Counted from the first letter of the stretch, positions 33,628 to 43,405 are shown. The stretch: DNA of 64,000 nucleotides from Arthrobacter sp. Soc17.1.1.1 (GCF_036867195.1 NZ_JBAJII010000004.1:1-64000); one strand, 5' to 3'. Program-made: numbers and translations. The notes: generated from the letters alone by a model not told the origin.

Positions 33628-36600
33628 TCACAATGACCGGCCGCTGTTTTTTGTCTGCTCAGCTCGACGTTTCGCGGCAGTCGAATCGTTCTTGGCGGTT
33701 GTTGCCTCCCGAGCCTGACGCTCGGCGGCGGCAGTCTTCCTGCTCTGAATCAGCTCGGCTTGCCGCTGACTCCGGTCTTTCTTCCGCGCTGCATCCTGTG
33801 CGACGCCACCCTTCTCCTGAGCCATGGGGGTCTCCTTCTTCTGGGGACTGGTTGATTGCCCGGTTGCCTCACTGCCGGACCCGGAAGCGTCGGAGGGCGT
33901 CGTCCCTGCGGCATTGCCGGCTCCTGCCCGGTGCCGGGCAATCGCGCGTGCGATCGCGGCTTCTTCCGTTGCGGAGCGTGCCGGCTGCGCCTCGGGCGTC
34001 GCCACAGGTTGAACGGCGGCCGGGGCAGCTTCAGCGGACTGTAGAGCGTCGACGATCCGGGCTTCGCGCTGCTGCGGCGCCGGCAGGGGGTCGCTGGCGG
34101 CGGCACGTTCGGCTTGGAGGCGTTCGATAGCCCTCCGTGCGGCGGCCTGATCCGCGCTCATGCGATCGGTGATCGCCGCTTCGTCGGCGGTCTGCTGAAT
34201 CTGTGTGCTGCTGCGTGGCGGGACCTGCGTGAGGGCGCTGTGCTTGTGCAGGGCGGTGGCACGCTCGATGAGCCGCTGCGCGGTCGGGTCGTCCCGATAC
34301 TGCTTCGGGATGAAAGCTGTCTCGTGGGCGCCGATGTTGTAGCGGTTCCGGTACGCCTCGGTTTCGGCCGCGATGCCGTGCCACTCAGCAGCCTTGGACT
34401 CCTTCGCCGGCACTGGTCCGAGTGCGGCCGCCCACGCCGGTTGTTCTTCTGCGAGCTGCGCGCCGCGGACCGCGACTCGTTGCCCAAGGTGTGCCCGGAG
34501 ACGGTCGAGTTCATCCCGGTACTCCTTCGGTACCCGTGCGTCCTGCACGAGCGCGGACGGGGCGATGTCCTCGCTGATGGTGGACCGGCCGAACCCTGCA
34601 CCGCCGGCACTGGCTGCCGCGGATGTGCTGACAGCTTCGGTCGACGCCGATGTGCTGGTGGTGGGGATACCGGCTACGCGCAGCTGGCGTTCCTGGTGGA
34701 TTGCCTCGGCAATCGTGACCTGGTGGACGCTGCGGGGGTCCTCTCCACGGGCGGTGCGCTCGATCGCGGTCTGTGTCGGGGAAAGATCCAGACGGCGTTC
34801 CAGCTCGAGCGTCATTGTCTTCACCATCCACTGTTCTTTCCTGGTGGCGGCACTGATTGAGGCGGTCGGGTTGAGGGACTGCAACCGTTCCACAGCGTTG
34901 TCGCGTGTCTCGGTGAGTCTGCTGGTGCGCAGGAGCGCGAACGGCCGGGCAGCCCATTCTCCGTCCAACCCGGTGTCCATGGGAGGCTCACCGGGCGTCC
35001 GGCGGAACTGACCGGCATCTGTGCCTGTTGCCTGCTTCTCGGCCTGCTGTGCGAGGCGGTCGAGATGATCGTCGGTGAGGGCACCGAGCGGCCGGTGTCC
35101 GGTGTTCGCGCGGATCTGCTGCGCGGTCTCGATCCGGTTCTCCACCCGGAAGGCGAGGACAGCGGACGCGTCGTCGGCGCCTGCGAACCCGCGTTCGCGG
35201 TACGCCTGCGCGAGGACCGTGGACGCGTCCAGGCCCTCGTTCTCGGCCCGTCGCAGATGCGCGGCCACGGCGCCCCACGACTCGTGCGAGGTGAACGCAG
35301 CGGCGGCTTCCGGCCCCATGACGACGGCGGCAATGCCCCGCGTCTTGGCGGTCCATGCTGCTGCTTCTACCTCGTTGTAGACGCCGGCGAGGGTCGCGAT
35401 GTCCCCGGTACGGACGGCTTCGCCGCGAACCGTTTCGTGCGCGGACAGGGTCCGGTCATAGTTCGCGGTGATCGACGCCAGGACACTGTCGCGAGTGATG
35501 GCCTGGTCATTGTTATCTCCCAGGGCGACGTAGAGCTTGTTCGTCTCGCGGCCCCGGGTGGCGGCGACGTAGGCTCCGGCCCGGTCGGCCCGCTCGTCGA
35601 GGATCGCGTGCGCGGTGTCCACGGTCGCACCCTGGGCGCGGTGCACGGTCGCGGCGTAGCCAAGCTGCCCGTGCTCGTTCAGGTAATCGGCGTCCACGGT
35701 GATACGCCCCCCGTGACCGGCGTGCCGGAGGGTCACACGCTGCCGGTCCTGATCCGTCTGTGCTGCTTCGGGGTTGGCGGTGACCTGTTCGACAATCCAG
35801 ACGTCGTTGTTCTTGACGAAGTCCTTGCCCTGGTTGACCTGCAACGTCCGATCGTTCTTCCGGGTGACGACAGTGTCGCCGGGGTAGGCGCGGAGCCCGT
35901 CCCGTAGGACCACGGACGGCGTCGCCTCGGTGATCGGGCCTGTCCCGTCAGTGAGGTCGCCGGTAGCGATGCGGGCGGCTTGGGCTCGGGCGTTGAGGTC
36001 GGTGACGGTGGCGTTGTCGGTGGCGATCATCAGCGACGTCTTGCCTGCTGCGGTGTCGGTCATCCACGCGGTGAGGGCGTCCTGGGTCATGGCGTCAAGG
36101 GTGCCGGCGGTGACGCGCTGGTTGTCTAGGTACCACTGGAAGGGGGTGTCAGCTGCGACGGTTGCCGGTTCCCGTAGGGCCAGGGATGCGGTCGCTTCGC
36201 CGTCGGTGTGGAAGCGGTGGACCTCCTCGAGGCGGACCGCTCCGACTTCGTTGTTCAGCAGGCGCAGCGCACCGCCGGAGCCGATCGCGCCGAGCTGCCG
36301 GTCATCGCCAATCGCACGCACCACGGCACCGTTGCGCGCGGCGACCGCGACGACCTCGGCGAGTTTCGGGGTGGTGACCATCCCGGCCTCATCGACGATG
36401 ACCACGTCCCCGGCACCGAGAGCGAAGGTTGACCCGCCGTTGTCGTGGCCGTCCTTGGCCGTGGTGTTCTGCTGGCCCCGCTGGTTCCGGTGAGCGATGA
36501 GGAACGCGTCGATCGTCGTCGCGTCCGCTCCGATGTCCTTGGACATCACCGCTGCGGCCGCTGCGGTGGGTGCGAGCCCAATGACTTTCCCGCCGCTGTC

Positions 36601-38448
36601 ACGGACGGCGTCGGCGGCCAGGGACAGGCTCGTGGTCTTGCCCGCGCCGGCGGGTCCAATCCCGAGGGTCAGTAGCTTTTCGTCGGTCGCGAAAGCGCGT
36701 GCGAGGTCGATCTGACCCTGCGACAAGACCGGTCCCCCACTGGTGGCAGCGGCCTCGACGTGCTCGGCCAGGATCGTGTCGAATCGCTCGGCGGACACGG
36801 CCGGGATGACGATCTTCTGGCCTGCGGCCAGGACCCGGTGCTCGGCGTTCAGGACCTCCTGCGAGGTGAACAGGGTGACGTCGGCCTGCCGGAACTGGCT
36901 CGACCCGTCGGCCCGCTGGAACTCGCGCAGGCGCGGGGTGATGGCCTCCGGGGTGACCTGAAGGCTGTGCGTTCCGGTGGCTGCCCGTGTGATGTTCTCT
37001 ACGGTCTCGTCGGTGATGATCTGCCCGGGAAAGGCTTCTTTGAGGTGCCGGCGGGTCTGCGCGATGACGTGGTTCCGTCCCCACACGGCGCGCTTCGCGG
37101 CCAGCTCGTGCACGACCAGGCGTGCGTGTTCGTGCACGTCGAGGTCGTTGACCAGTGCACAGGCGGCTGTTCCTTTGCTCGCGGTGCGGACGTGCTCGAG
37201 CAGGTCCGGTCCGACCGGCATGTTCATACTCGAGCTGTAGTCCTGCTGCCATTCCTCGACCAGCTCGGAGAGGCGGCGGGCACTCTTCTTCTCCGGCCGG
37301 GTCTCCAGAGTGGCCTGCTGCGCGAGGGCGATCTTCTGCTTCTCGTTCGGGGCGTAGCCGTGCTTGTCGGTGAACTCACCTTCGAGCCGGGTGATGGCTC
37401 CGGCGATGTTGGTGCGCCTGGAGGATGCCCTGTGGATGGTGTCCAGGTCGATGCCAGCCACTTCATAGATGGGCTCGCCACCCCCGGATGTACGGGCAAC
37501 TGTGCTGACGCCGAGGGACGCGCAGACCTTCTCGATGACCTTCGCGTTGTACGTCTCGGACGCCGCGACGCCCATCTTGTAGAGCGCCCTGCCATCGAGG
37601 GAGGACCACTTCCCGTCGACGCCTCGCACCTTGTTCGCGATGACGACGTGGTCGTGCAGCTGGGGATCCCCGGCGCGGGAGTCGTAGTGCCGGAACTGGG
37701 TAGCAACCAGACCACCCGCGACGTCGACCTGTCGCACACCCTGGGGTCCACGGCGGGTGTAGGTCGCGTTCTTCTCGAGGAAGGTGATCGTCTCCGCAAT
37801 CGCTTCATTGTGTGCGGTTTCGATCGCTTGCCGGGCTTCGTCGCCGCCGAGCGCCCACAGCAGGGACACCGATTTGGCGGGCGAGAACACCAGGTCATAC
37901 CCGGCGACGGTCTGCTGCTTGGGTGTCGTCTGCGCGGTGACGTACCGGGCCAGCTCCTCATTACTGCGGGCGTTCCGTCCGTGGGACTCACGGAACAGCT
38001 CTCCCCCGACCCGGGACCGGATCTCGTGCATGGCTTCCGTCGGCAATGCTTTGTCTGCGTTCTCCGTATCGGCCCAGGCGGGTCCGTTGGTACGCCGGAA
38101 GCGGGCCACTTCCTCGTCGATGCGGCGCGTCATTTCCGTATCGGCCGCCCCGTACTGGGAGTATTTACGCCCCAGAGCCACATCGGCCTGCGTTCCTCCA
38201 TCAGCGATTATCTGAGCCGCGTTGGGCTTGATGCCTTCCCCGAAGAGGGCTTTCATCTGCGCTTCGGTCACTTCGCCGGAGACGCCGAGGAGCTGTTCGG
38301 AGTGTCCGACCCACTGACCCGGGGGCATGCCCTCGACGGTGTAGTAGTCCCCCAGCTCCCGGTCCCCTGCGCGGAGTTCGTCGGCGCTGGCAACCTCGGA
38401 TGTGTAGTAGGCGTAGCCGTCCCCAGCACTGAGCTTATGGACGGTCAT
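33628..38448 (-). CDS. MobF-type conjugative relaxase-helicase (TraA/TrwC-like)
   Basis: About 1606 residues from ATG 38448. The N-terminus MTVHKLSAGDGYAYYT carries the MobF tyrosines that attack oriT; the metal-binding His triad is in FRHYDSRAGDPQLHDHVV (about residue 255-270). The RecD-like helicase has GPAGAGKTTSLS (about 600), VVIVDEAGMVTTPKL (about 680), EVHRF and ATVHRAQGATVDTAH (about 940). The last ~600 residues are coiled-coil and low complexity. The enzyme nicks oriT, stays bound to the strand and unwinds it for export through the VirD4/VirB4 machine at 10-23 kb. The frame extends 75 codons further upstream, but that part is not protein-like. Confidence 0.93.
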   Translation of the reverse strand: MTVHKLSAGDGYAYYTSEVASADELRAGDRELGDYYTVEGMPPGQWVGHSEQLLGVSGEVTEAQMKALFGEGIKPNAAQIIADGGTQADVALGRKYSQYGAADTEMTRRIDEEVARFRRTNGPAWADTENADKALPTEAMHEIRSRVGGELFRESHGRNARSNEELARYVTAQTTPKQQTVAGYDLVFSPAKSVSLLWALGGDEARQAIETAHNEAIAETITFLEKNATYTRRGPQGVRQVDVAGGLVATQFRHYDSRAGDPQLHDHVVIANKVRGVDGKWSSLDGRALYKMGVAASETYNAKVIEKVCASLGVSTVARTSGGGEPIYEVAGIDLDTIHRASSRRTNIAGAITRLEGEFTDKHGYAPNEKQKIALAQQATLETRPEKKSARRLSELVEEWQQDYSSSMNMPVGPDLLEHVRTASKGTAACALVNDLDVHEHARLVVHELAAKRAVWGRNHVIAQTRRHLKEAFPGQIITDETVENITRAATGTHSLQVTPEAITPRLREFQRADGSSQFRQADVTLFTSQEVLNAEHRVLAAGQKIVIPAVSAERFDTILAEHVEAAATSGGPVLSQGQIDLARAFATDEKLLTLGIGPAGAGKTTSLSLAADAVRDSGGKVIGLAPTAAAAAVMSKDIGADATTIDAFLIAHRNQRGQQNTTAKDGHDNGGSTFALGAGDVVIVDEAGMVTTPKLAEVVAVAARNGAVVRAIGDDRQLGAIGSGGALRLLNNEVGAVRLEEVHRFHTDGEATASLALREPATVAADTPFQWYLDNQRVTAGTLDAMTQDALTAWMTDTAAGKTSLMIATDNATVTDLNARAQAARIATGDLTDGTGPITEATPSVVLRDGLRAYPGDTVVTRKNDRTLQVNQGKDFVKNNDVWIVEQVTANPEAAQTDQDRQRVTLRHAGHGGRITVDADYLNEHGQLGYAATVHRAQGATVDTAHAILDERADRAGAYVAATRGRETNKLYVALGDNNDQAITRDSVLASITANYDRTLSAHETVRGEAVRTGDIATLAGVYNEVEAAAWTAKTRGIAAVVMGPEAAAAFTSHESWGAVAAHLRRAENEGLDASTVLAQAYRERGFAGADDASAVLAFRVENRIETAQQIRANTGHRPLGALTDDHLDRLAQQAEKQATGTDAGQFRRTPGEPPMDTGLDGEWAARPFALLRTSRLTETRDNAVERLQSLNPTASISAATRKEQWMVKTMTLELERRLDLSPTQTAIERTARGEDPRSVHQVTIAEAIHQERQLRVAGIPTTSTSASTEAVSTSAAASAGGAGFGRSTISEDIAPSALVQDARVPKEYRDELDRLRAHLGQRVAVRGAQLAEEQPAWAAALGPVPAKESKAAEWHGIAAETEAYRNRYNIGAHETAFIPKQYRDDPTAQRLIERATALHKHSALTQVPPRSSTQIQQTADEAAITDRMSADQAAARRAIERLQAERAAASDPLPAPQQREARIVDALQSAEAAPAAVQPVATPEAQPARSATEEAAIARAIARHRAGAGNAAGTTPSDASGSGSEATGQSTSPQKKETPMAQEKGGVAQDAARKKDRSQRQAELIQSRKTAAAERQAREATTAKNDSTAAKRRAEQTKNSGRSL

Positions 38449-39002
38449 CACAGGCCCATTCTCGCGCACAAATGGCGCGGGGTCGACCTCACTTACAAGA
38501 GTGCAAGAGGTGTGACAGATCGTGCCGGTTGGAAGGGTGCGAAATCGCATGGTGACGACGGAGGAGGAAACCGAGATGGAGCGCCGTGGAAACCAGTACG
38601 ATTGGTCCATCGACTTTCGATGCGGTTGTGCACATGAGAATGGGCGGTGGGTAACAGCTTCACCGTTATCCACGGGTCGTTCGATTGTGTGTCAACCGCA
38701 AACGGACGTTATCCACCGGGTGGGCAGGGCAGAGACGTGAGGGTTATCTCGGAGCTGTCCACGTGTGGTCAACGTCCGTGGTATCCAGCCCGAGCGTCAG
38801 CGAGGCCCGCATGGGTATTTCATGGTGCCGGCGGTGCCGGCGGTGACGTCGGGCATGGTCGGTGATCGGTCGGGGACGGCCCGTGGTGGGTGGCCGCTGA
38901 CCGTTAGGTTTGGCAGGAATAGTTCGCCGGATCGCAAATCGCGGCCGGGGCAGCATCAGGTACAGGTTTTGAGCACAGGATCAGTGAAGGGGACGAGTCA
39001 CC
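38449..39002. other. Probable oriT region between relaxase and accessory gene
   Basis: About 550 bp of divergent intergenic DNA. It contains two TTATCCAC motifs (38666-38673 and 38709-38716), each a partial DnaA-box match, plus repeated GTCAACG/GTCAACC and GGTTATC/GGTATCC elements. MobF oriT sites usually lie next to the relaxase gene, so this is the prime candidate; the nic site cannot be fixed from sequence alone. Confidence 0.5.
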
Positions 39003-39440
39003 ATGGCAGCACCGAGGAAGTCAGCGCAGCAGGTCGCGGCACGGGAAAAGGCGAGGGCGAAAGCCCAGGAGCTGACCGAGCGGCACGAGCGGTTGATCGA
39101 CCTGGCGGCGGAGTTCTTCGAGCAGGAGCAGCAGGCCGAGCAGATCCGCGCCGAGGCGCAGGAACGCGCCGACGCGATCCTCGCGAAAGCCGAGCAGGAC
39201 GCCAAAGCTGCCGCGAAGGAAGCCGGCGCGAAGGTTCAGCAGATGCTCGACACCGGCGAGAGTCGGGCATCGGTCGCCGCCCGGCTCGGGCTCAGTACCG
39301 CCGAGATGAAGCGTGCCCTGGACGGCGCGGTCGTCGGCGCCTCATCCGCGGATACCGGCAAGGGTGGGACCGCGTCGACGCTGGCAGGAACAGCAGACGA
39401 GATCGCAGACCAGGTCGCCGCCGAAACGCACGCCGCCTGA
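39003..39440 (+). CDS. Coiled-coil relaxosome accessory-type protein
   Basis: 145 residues: a long charged coiled coil (about 10-80, for example EFFEQEQQAEQIRAEAQERA), followed by a helix-turn-helix-like segment (TGESRASVAARLGLSTAEM) and an Ala/Thr tail. Divergent from the relaxase across the presumed oriT. The layout suggests an oriT-binding auxiliary protein that recruits the relaxase. No exact family assigned. Confidence 0.75.
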   Translation: MAAPRKSAQQVAAREKARAKAQELTERHERLIDLAAEFFEQEQQAEQIRAEAQERADAILAKAEQDAKAAAKEAGAKVQQMLDTGESRASVAARLGLSTAEMKRALDGAVVGASSADTGKGGTASTLAGTADEIADQVAAETHAA

Positions 39441-39591
39441 CAGTGAAGTCCTAGCGGACAGCACGAAGTGAGGGGACCGACTATGTCGGCCCCCTCACGG
39501 TTGAGGAAGCATCTGCAGAATCCTTCCCCGTGGAGCTGGTGGCGGAGCAGGCGGCCAATAGGATGAGGCCGGCGGTGCAGATGCCCGGCTT

Positions 39592-40014
39592 ATGCTGGGG
39601 ATCATGGGGGTCATTGAGGAGCAGCAAGCTAGAGAACCGCACGTCCTTGCGACGACCTTTCTAGTCCTGATGTCCCTGCCGCTGCTGATCGCGCTCTGGT
39701 ACTCGGCGGCATACGTGTTCGATTTTCTGTCCGGGGGCGACATCACCGGATCCCAGGCAGCGGCCATGGCACCGACCCTCGCCGCCGGCGTGGGTGCAAT
39801 CGCCTCCTACGTCATGTTGAAGACACGGAAGCACACGACGAAGCAGGCGTGGGCGTGGTCCGTCATCACCATCGTCCTGCTGTTGGCAGCCGCGCTGCCG
39901 ATGCTCTACTCGATGAGCTTGGTGTTCAACGACCAGTGGTGCGAGTACCAGCCAGGCGGCAAGGGCAGCATGGAGCCAGTCGACCTCGAGGACATACCGC
40001 GGTCCTGCCGGTAG
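39592..40014 (+). CDS. Hypothetical membrane protein, three TM helices
   Basis: 140 residues with three hydrophobic segments (VLATTFLVLMSLPLLIALWY; QAAAMAPTLAAGVGAIASYV; VITIVLLLAAALPMLYSM) and a short exterior C-terminus with two Cys (QWCEYQ, RSCR). ATG 39604 is an alternative start with a nearby GGGGA. Function unknown. Confidence 0.65.
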   Translation: MLGIMGVIEEQQAREPHVLATTFLVLMSLPLLIALWYSAAYVFDFLSGGDITGSQAAAMAPTLAAGVGAIASYVMLKTRKHTTKQAWAWSVITIVLLLAAALPMLYSMSLVFNDQWCEYQPGGKGSMEPVDLEDIPRSCR

Positions 40015-40428
40015 CAGGTTGGACCCGCCCTCGCCGGGTGAGGGCGTGCCCGGTCTACCGCCCTCCGACGCACATCATGTCGGTGTGCACCCCGGCCAGC
40101 ACCTGTAACCCTGATTCGCGCCACGGAAGCCAGGTCGCTGGGAATGCGAGGGACGGCGGTTCGTCGCCGGCGACCACAGCTCGAGGTACCCGCAGCGGCG
40201 GCGAACCGCCCCGCCCACCAACGGCGAACAGGCCGGCCTCCCCTCCCCCGCTCTGCCTTCCGGACCGGGGCCGGTGGTACTCGGCCGTCGTGCTCGCTGC
40301 ACCACCGGTGTCTGGTGCTACCCGGCGGCGTCCTCTTCGGCGGTCATCTGCTTGTCGGCGTGGACTTCCCCGCACGTTTCACCGGGCTGCGGCGAGACGT
40401 GCGTGGGGCAGGTGGGAGCGGTGGCGGG
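40015..40428. other. Intergenic; no clear gene
   Basis: About 410 bp with only shadow-quality frames. The minus strand between about 40323 and 40428 continues the frame of the next gene past its TAG stop and reads CPTHVSPQPGETCGEVHADK, which looks protein-like but has no start codon of its own. Confidence 0.4.
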
Positions 40429-40761
40429 CTATCCGGCAAGGTAGCCTCCGGCTATCAGGATCCCGCTCGCCATCACCCACTGGCCAATGGCACACGCCGA
40501 GATCATCGCGCTCCCGAGAATGTACAGCCCGGTACGCCCGACCTTCGTCATCTGATGCGCGTCAGGCTTTCGCCCCGATCGCCACAGACCGATCAGAACC
40601 AGCGGGCAGGGAATCATCGCGATCTGCATCGGGATGCCGGTCCCACTTCGGTTGTACTTGCCGTCATACGGCATCCGCGTATCCCACGGAACGTTCGTGA
40701 AGGTGAAGACCGCGATGCCCACACAGGCCACGAAGGCGATGACGCAAAGGATGTCCATCAC
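40429..40761 (-). CDS. Hypothetical membrane protein (110 aa)
   Basis: Three hydrophobic segments: ILCVIAFVACVGIAVFTF, IPMQIAMIPCPLVLIGLW and SAMISACAIGQWVMASGILI. Conserved-looking polar loop with WDTRMPYDGKYN. ATG 40761 or the next Met. Ends with TAG. Possible plasmid backbone gene of unknown role. Confidence 0.65.
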   Translation of the reverse strand: MMDILCVIAFVACVGIAVFTFTNVPWDTRMPYDGKYNRSGTGIPMQIAMIPCPLVLIGLWRSGRKPDAHQMTKVGRTGLYILGSAMISACAIGQWVMASGILIAGGYLAG

Positions 40762-41157
40762 TTTGGAGGCTTTTCTCCCCAGGCGCAGATCCTCCTCGGT
40801 GAGCGGCCCTCAGAGCTTCCCTCCTTGTCTCAGGACCCATGCCACCGGTCACCACGGGGCCGCCCCCGTTCCTCGTTCGATAAGTTCACGGCTGACCACA
40901 TTCACGCCTCCCACGATAGTTCCGGCATGAGCCTCGGCCCCGTCGGCGTAGCCGATTGACGGTGTGGAGCGGGGGCGCATAATCCGCAAGGACAGCAGCA
41001 AAAAACACCCGGACGGGATGTGACGAAGGAGCAGCCCGACCGCCTTAGGCCGGAGCGAAGCGAGAGGACCATTGCTCTGGTTGGAGCGCCAGCGACAAGC
41101 CAGGGAAGCACGAGAACCGCCGTCCACCCACGGGCGCCTGCCGCCGTCCCTCGGGCA

Positions 41158-41191
41158 GGAAAAAAGGGCCGACACCTACAGGTGCCAGCCC
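41158..41191 (-). terminator. Terminator hairpin in copy 1 of the long repeat
   Basis: Read on the minus strand: stem GGGCTGGCACC / GGTGTCGGCCC with a 4-nt loop, followed by a T-run of at least six. It ends transcription of the small membrane protein gene at 41216-41455. Confidence 0.75.
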
Positions 41192-41193
41192 TT

Positions 41194-41217
41194 ACTCATT
41201 CGCTCAAATACTCATCT
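41194..41217. repeat. par-type octamer iterons at the end of long repeat copy 1
   Basis: ACTCATTC, GCTCAAAT and ACTCATCT in exact 8-bp phase, the same octamer family as the three arrays at the par locus 40 kb away. Confidence 0.75.
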
Positions 41218-41455
41218 ACTCCGGCGGGGCATGGTCGTCCTGGCGGAGCGTGATGATCGCCTTGGCGACGTACACGACGGCCCCGATCGCGAGGAGGCAG
41301 GTCCCGAGAATGCGGAACCAGTTGTCGGCGGTGGGCAGCGCCATCACGAAGAGCAGGGCGGACACCATGCCTGTGAGGGCTTCGATCACCGCGTCGCGCT
41401 TGGTTTTGCGCGTTCGTGCGCGCGGATGTTCCTGTTCGTTCGTCCCCATTGTCAT
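41216..41455 (-). CDS. Small membrane protein (79 aa)
   Basis: Basic N-terminus (HPRARTRKTKRD) and two hydrophobic segments (GMVSALLFVMALPTADNW; ILGTCLLAIGAVVYVAKAI). Its stop codon abuts the iterons and terminator of the long repeat. Function unknown. Confidence 0.65.
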   Translation of the reverse strand: MTMGTNEQEHPRARTRKTKRDAVIEALTGMVSALLFVMALPTADNWFRILGTCLLAIGAVVYVAKAIITLRQDDHAPPE

Positions 41456-41533
41456 GCCCGTGAGTCTAGAGCGCGACGGTACGACCGAGCCGAGCCGCGC
41501 TCGATCGGGCGGTGGTCCTCGTTGGGCGTGGTG

Positions 41534-41749
41534 TTACTGGAAGAGATCCTTGTCCGCTGCCGGCGTCCAGGTGAGGTCGACGCGGTCGGGGTGTGAGAAC
41601 GTGACGGGCTCGGCCTTGATGCGGTCCTCGAGCATGTCCTCCACGCCGGGCGCCGGGATCTGGGGTACGTGGACGCTCAGGCTCTCGCTGAACGGCTTCG
41701 CCAGGGTGATGTTCAAGGTCGGGTGCGCGCTGTAGTCCGTGGTGTCCAT
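41534..41749 (-). CDS. Small soluble protein (71 aa)
   Basis: Acidic, Pro/Val-rich, mostly beta-like (NITLAKPFSESLSVHVPQIP). Precedes the 79-aa membrane gene on the same strand, 78 bp apart, so possibly co-transcribed. No family recognised. Confidence 0.55.
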   Translation of the reverse strand: MDTTDYSAHPTLNITLAKPFSESLSVHVPQIPAPGVEDMLEDRIKAEPVTFSHPDRVDLTWTPAADKDLFQ

Positions 41750-41887
41750 GATCGTTTCTTCCTGGTCGGTGGCGTGGGCTTCACTGTACGGGCCGGCCCT
41801 GTCAGTCCTGGTGTGGTGCGCCGGCTGGTAACGGCTTCCCCGGTACGCTCACTGGATTGACCGTTCGTTCTAGGCATGGGGGAAGCA

Positions 41888-42073
41888 ATGGCTCTTAACG
41901 GACCGGAATTGTTCGTCATCCTGGCGGTTTATCTGCTCGTGATCGCGGTCTTGGGCTTGGTCTTGTATGTGATCATCCGGTTCGGGGTGAAGCACGGCAT
42001 GCGCTCCTACTACGCGGAAGCCTCCCGTCGCTCCGGCCCAGCGGCTGGCCCTGCTGGTGAGCCGGCGCCCTAG
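41888..42073 (+). CDS. Small single-pass membrane protein (61 aa)
   Basis: ATG 41888 behind GGGGGAAGCA. A hydrophobic helix (LFVILAVYLLVIAVLGLVLY) is followed by a basic/aromatic stretch and an Ala/Gly/Pro tail. Function unknown. Confidence 0.55.
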   Translation: MALNGPELFVILAVYLLVIAVLGLVLYVIIRFGVKHGMRSYYAEASRRSGPAAGPAGEPAP

Positions 42074-42295
42074 GCGCAGCTCGTGGCTGGTTCGTGTGGT
42101 CGCGCCAGCGTGTGATGCGGCGGCCGGGGGAGCGTGCGGCGGAGGCCGCCGCCGCGCACCCAGGGATGCTGGTCGCTTGTCCTGGTGTGGCTGGAAACGA
42201 AGAGAGGGCCAGACTCCCGTGGGGGTGAGTGTCCGGCCCTCGGCCTAAGGGTTCAGCCTAGCGGTTTGGCCTGGTCCCGTTGCCGGGTCCGCCTG

Positions 42296-43405
42296 CTAGT
42301 GGCGGTAGGCGGTGTGTTCGTTCTGCGCGGCCAGCGGGAGGATCCCGCGGCTGACCATTTCACGCATCAGTCGTGCGAGGCGGTGCTGGTGGTCGGATTC
42401 GAGGGCCTTGTCGAAGTACGCGGCGGCTACGGATGACTGCCCGCGGTACCAGCGCAGCCAGCCGAGGAAGCAGAACAGTGGGGCGCGGTCCTCGATCGGC
42501 GTGTAGGCGAAGATCCTGATGAGCAGTTCTTCGGTGGCTTCCACCCGGGCCCAGTCGGGCTGACCTTCGAACCGGCCGGCGAGGACCTGCTGGTAGGTGG
42601 CCTCGTCGTCGGTGGGGCTGATCGCATCAGCCATGATCCGGTCCCGGATGGGCTTGATGAACAGGTACCCGGCGAGGTCGCATGCCTCGTTCTCCTTGGC
42701 GGACTCCTCCCCTAGTGCGTCGTGGAACTCCTTGCCGAGTGCGTCACTCCACTGTTCGCGGGCGATGCGCATGCTCGTATGGTCGAAGTCCAGCGCCTCC
42801 GGCACTCCACCAAGATTCACGAGGTAGGTGAACTCGGTGATGGTCAGGTGCGCCTGATCGGAGCCGATGAACGCAGGGTCTACGGCCAGTGTCATGGGGT
42901 CCTTCTGGGTGTTGTAGCCGCGGTAGATCAGTTCGGCGTTCATGATGCTGTCGCGGATCTCGTTGGTGGGGTTCAGGGTGCAGCACCCGCTGTCCTCGCA
43001 GAAGTAGGGCGTCCATCCCTTGTCGGTGATCAGCCACCCGTTCTGGAGGCTGATGCCGGCCCGGTCCAGCTCGGTCTCGATGGCCCGCGCGTAGTCCATG
43101 TAGGGCTTGGCGTCGGGGTTCGTCCCGGACTGGGCGGCTTCGGCGACCTCGTTGGTGTAGACGAACAGCAGGACGCTGTCGGCGGCGGTGTCCGTGCGCA
43201 GGTAGCGCATGAGCTTGTGGGCGAAGTCGGTCGGGCTGATCATCTCGGCCGGGGTGTCGACCCGCAGGGTCGCCCCGGTCATGGTGCCGCGCATGGTCAC
43301 GAATGCGAAAGACTCGCGCGGCTGGAACCCGAGGGCGCTGGGGATGAAGGCGAGCAAGTCAGCTGCCGTCGTGGCGGTCAGCTGGTTGTGGGTGTTCTCG
43401 TTCAC
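42296..43405 (-). CDS. DUF4192 family protein
   Basis: 369 residues. The N-terminal ADLLAFIPSALGFQPRESFA and the alternating strand/helix core (GATLRVDTP, DSVLLFVYTNE, LQNGWLITDKGWTPYFCEDS) match DUF4192, a family found on many actinobacterial chromosomes and plasmids. The C-terminal ~130 residues are helical, TPR-like in feel (LFCFLGWLRWYRGQSSVAAA). Role unknown. It lies between the two copies of the long non-coding repeat. Confidence 0.85.
   Translation of the reverse strand: MNENTHNQLTATTAADLLAFIPSALGFQPRESFAFVTMRGTMTGATLRVDTPAEMISPTDFAHKLMRYLRTDTAADSVLLFVYTNEVAEAAQSGTNPDAKPYMDYARAIETELDRAGISLQNGWLITDKGWTPYFCEDSGCCTLNPTNEIRDSIMNAELIYRGYNTQKDPMTLAVDPAFIGSDQAHLTITEFTYLVNLGGVPEALDFDHTSMRIAREQWSDALGKEFHDALGEESAKENEACDLAGYLFIKPIRDRIMADAISPTDDEATYQQVLAGRFEGQPDWARVEATEELLIRIFAYTPIEDRAPLFCFLGWLRWYRGQSSVAAAYFDKALESDHQHRLARLMREMVSRGILPLAAQNEHTAYRH

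Larger units (their letters stand above)
40954..41217. repeat. Long non-coding direct repeat, copy 1
   Basis: About 265 bp matching 43624-43896 over its whole length with scattered substitutions and small indels. Shared blocks include GATTGACGGTGTGGAGCGGG, ATAATCCGCAAGGACAGCAG, GGCCGGAGCGAAGCG, GGTTGGAGCGCCAGCGACAA, the GGGCCGACACC hairpin and ACTCAT octamers. No conserved reading frame is evident. Candidate structured RNA, maintenance site or transfer site. Confidence 0.75.

Noticed and set aside
36760..38637. Long plus-strand open frame (625 codons) opposite the relaxase
   Set aside because: High-GC shadow of the MobF relaxase, whose motifs are unmistakable on the minus strand; the plus-strand product has no domain and an implausible composition.
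40954..40990. MobQ-type nic site in the long repeat
   Set aside because: Only a short core resembles MobQ nic sequences and the relaxase encoded here is MobF, so the likeness is not enough to call an oriT.
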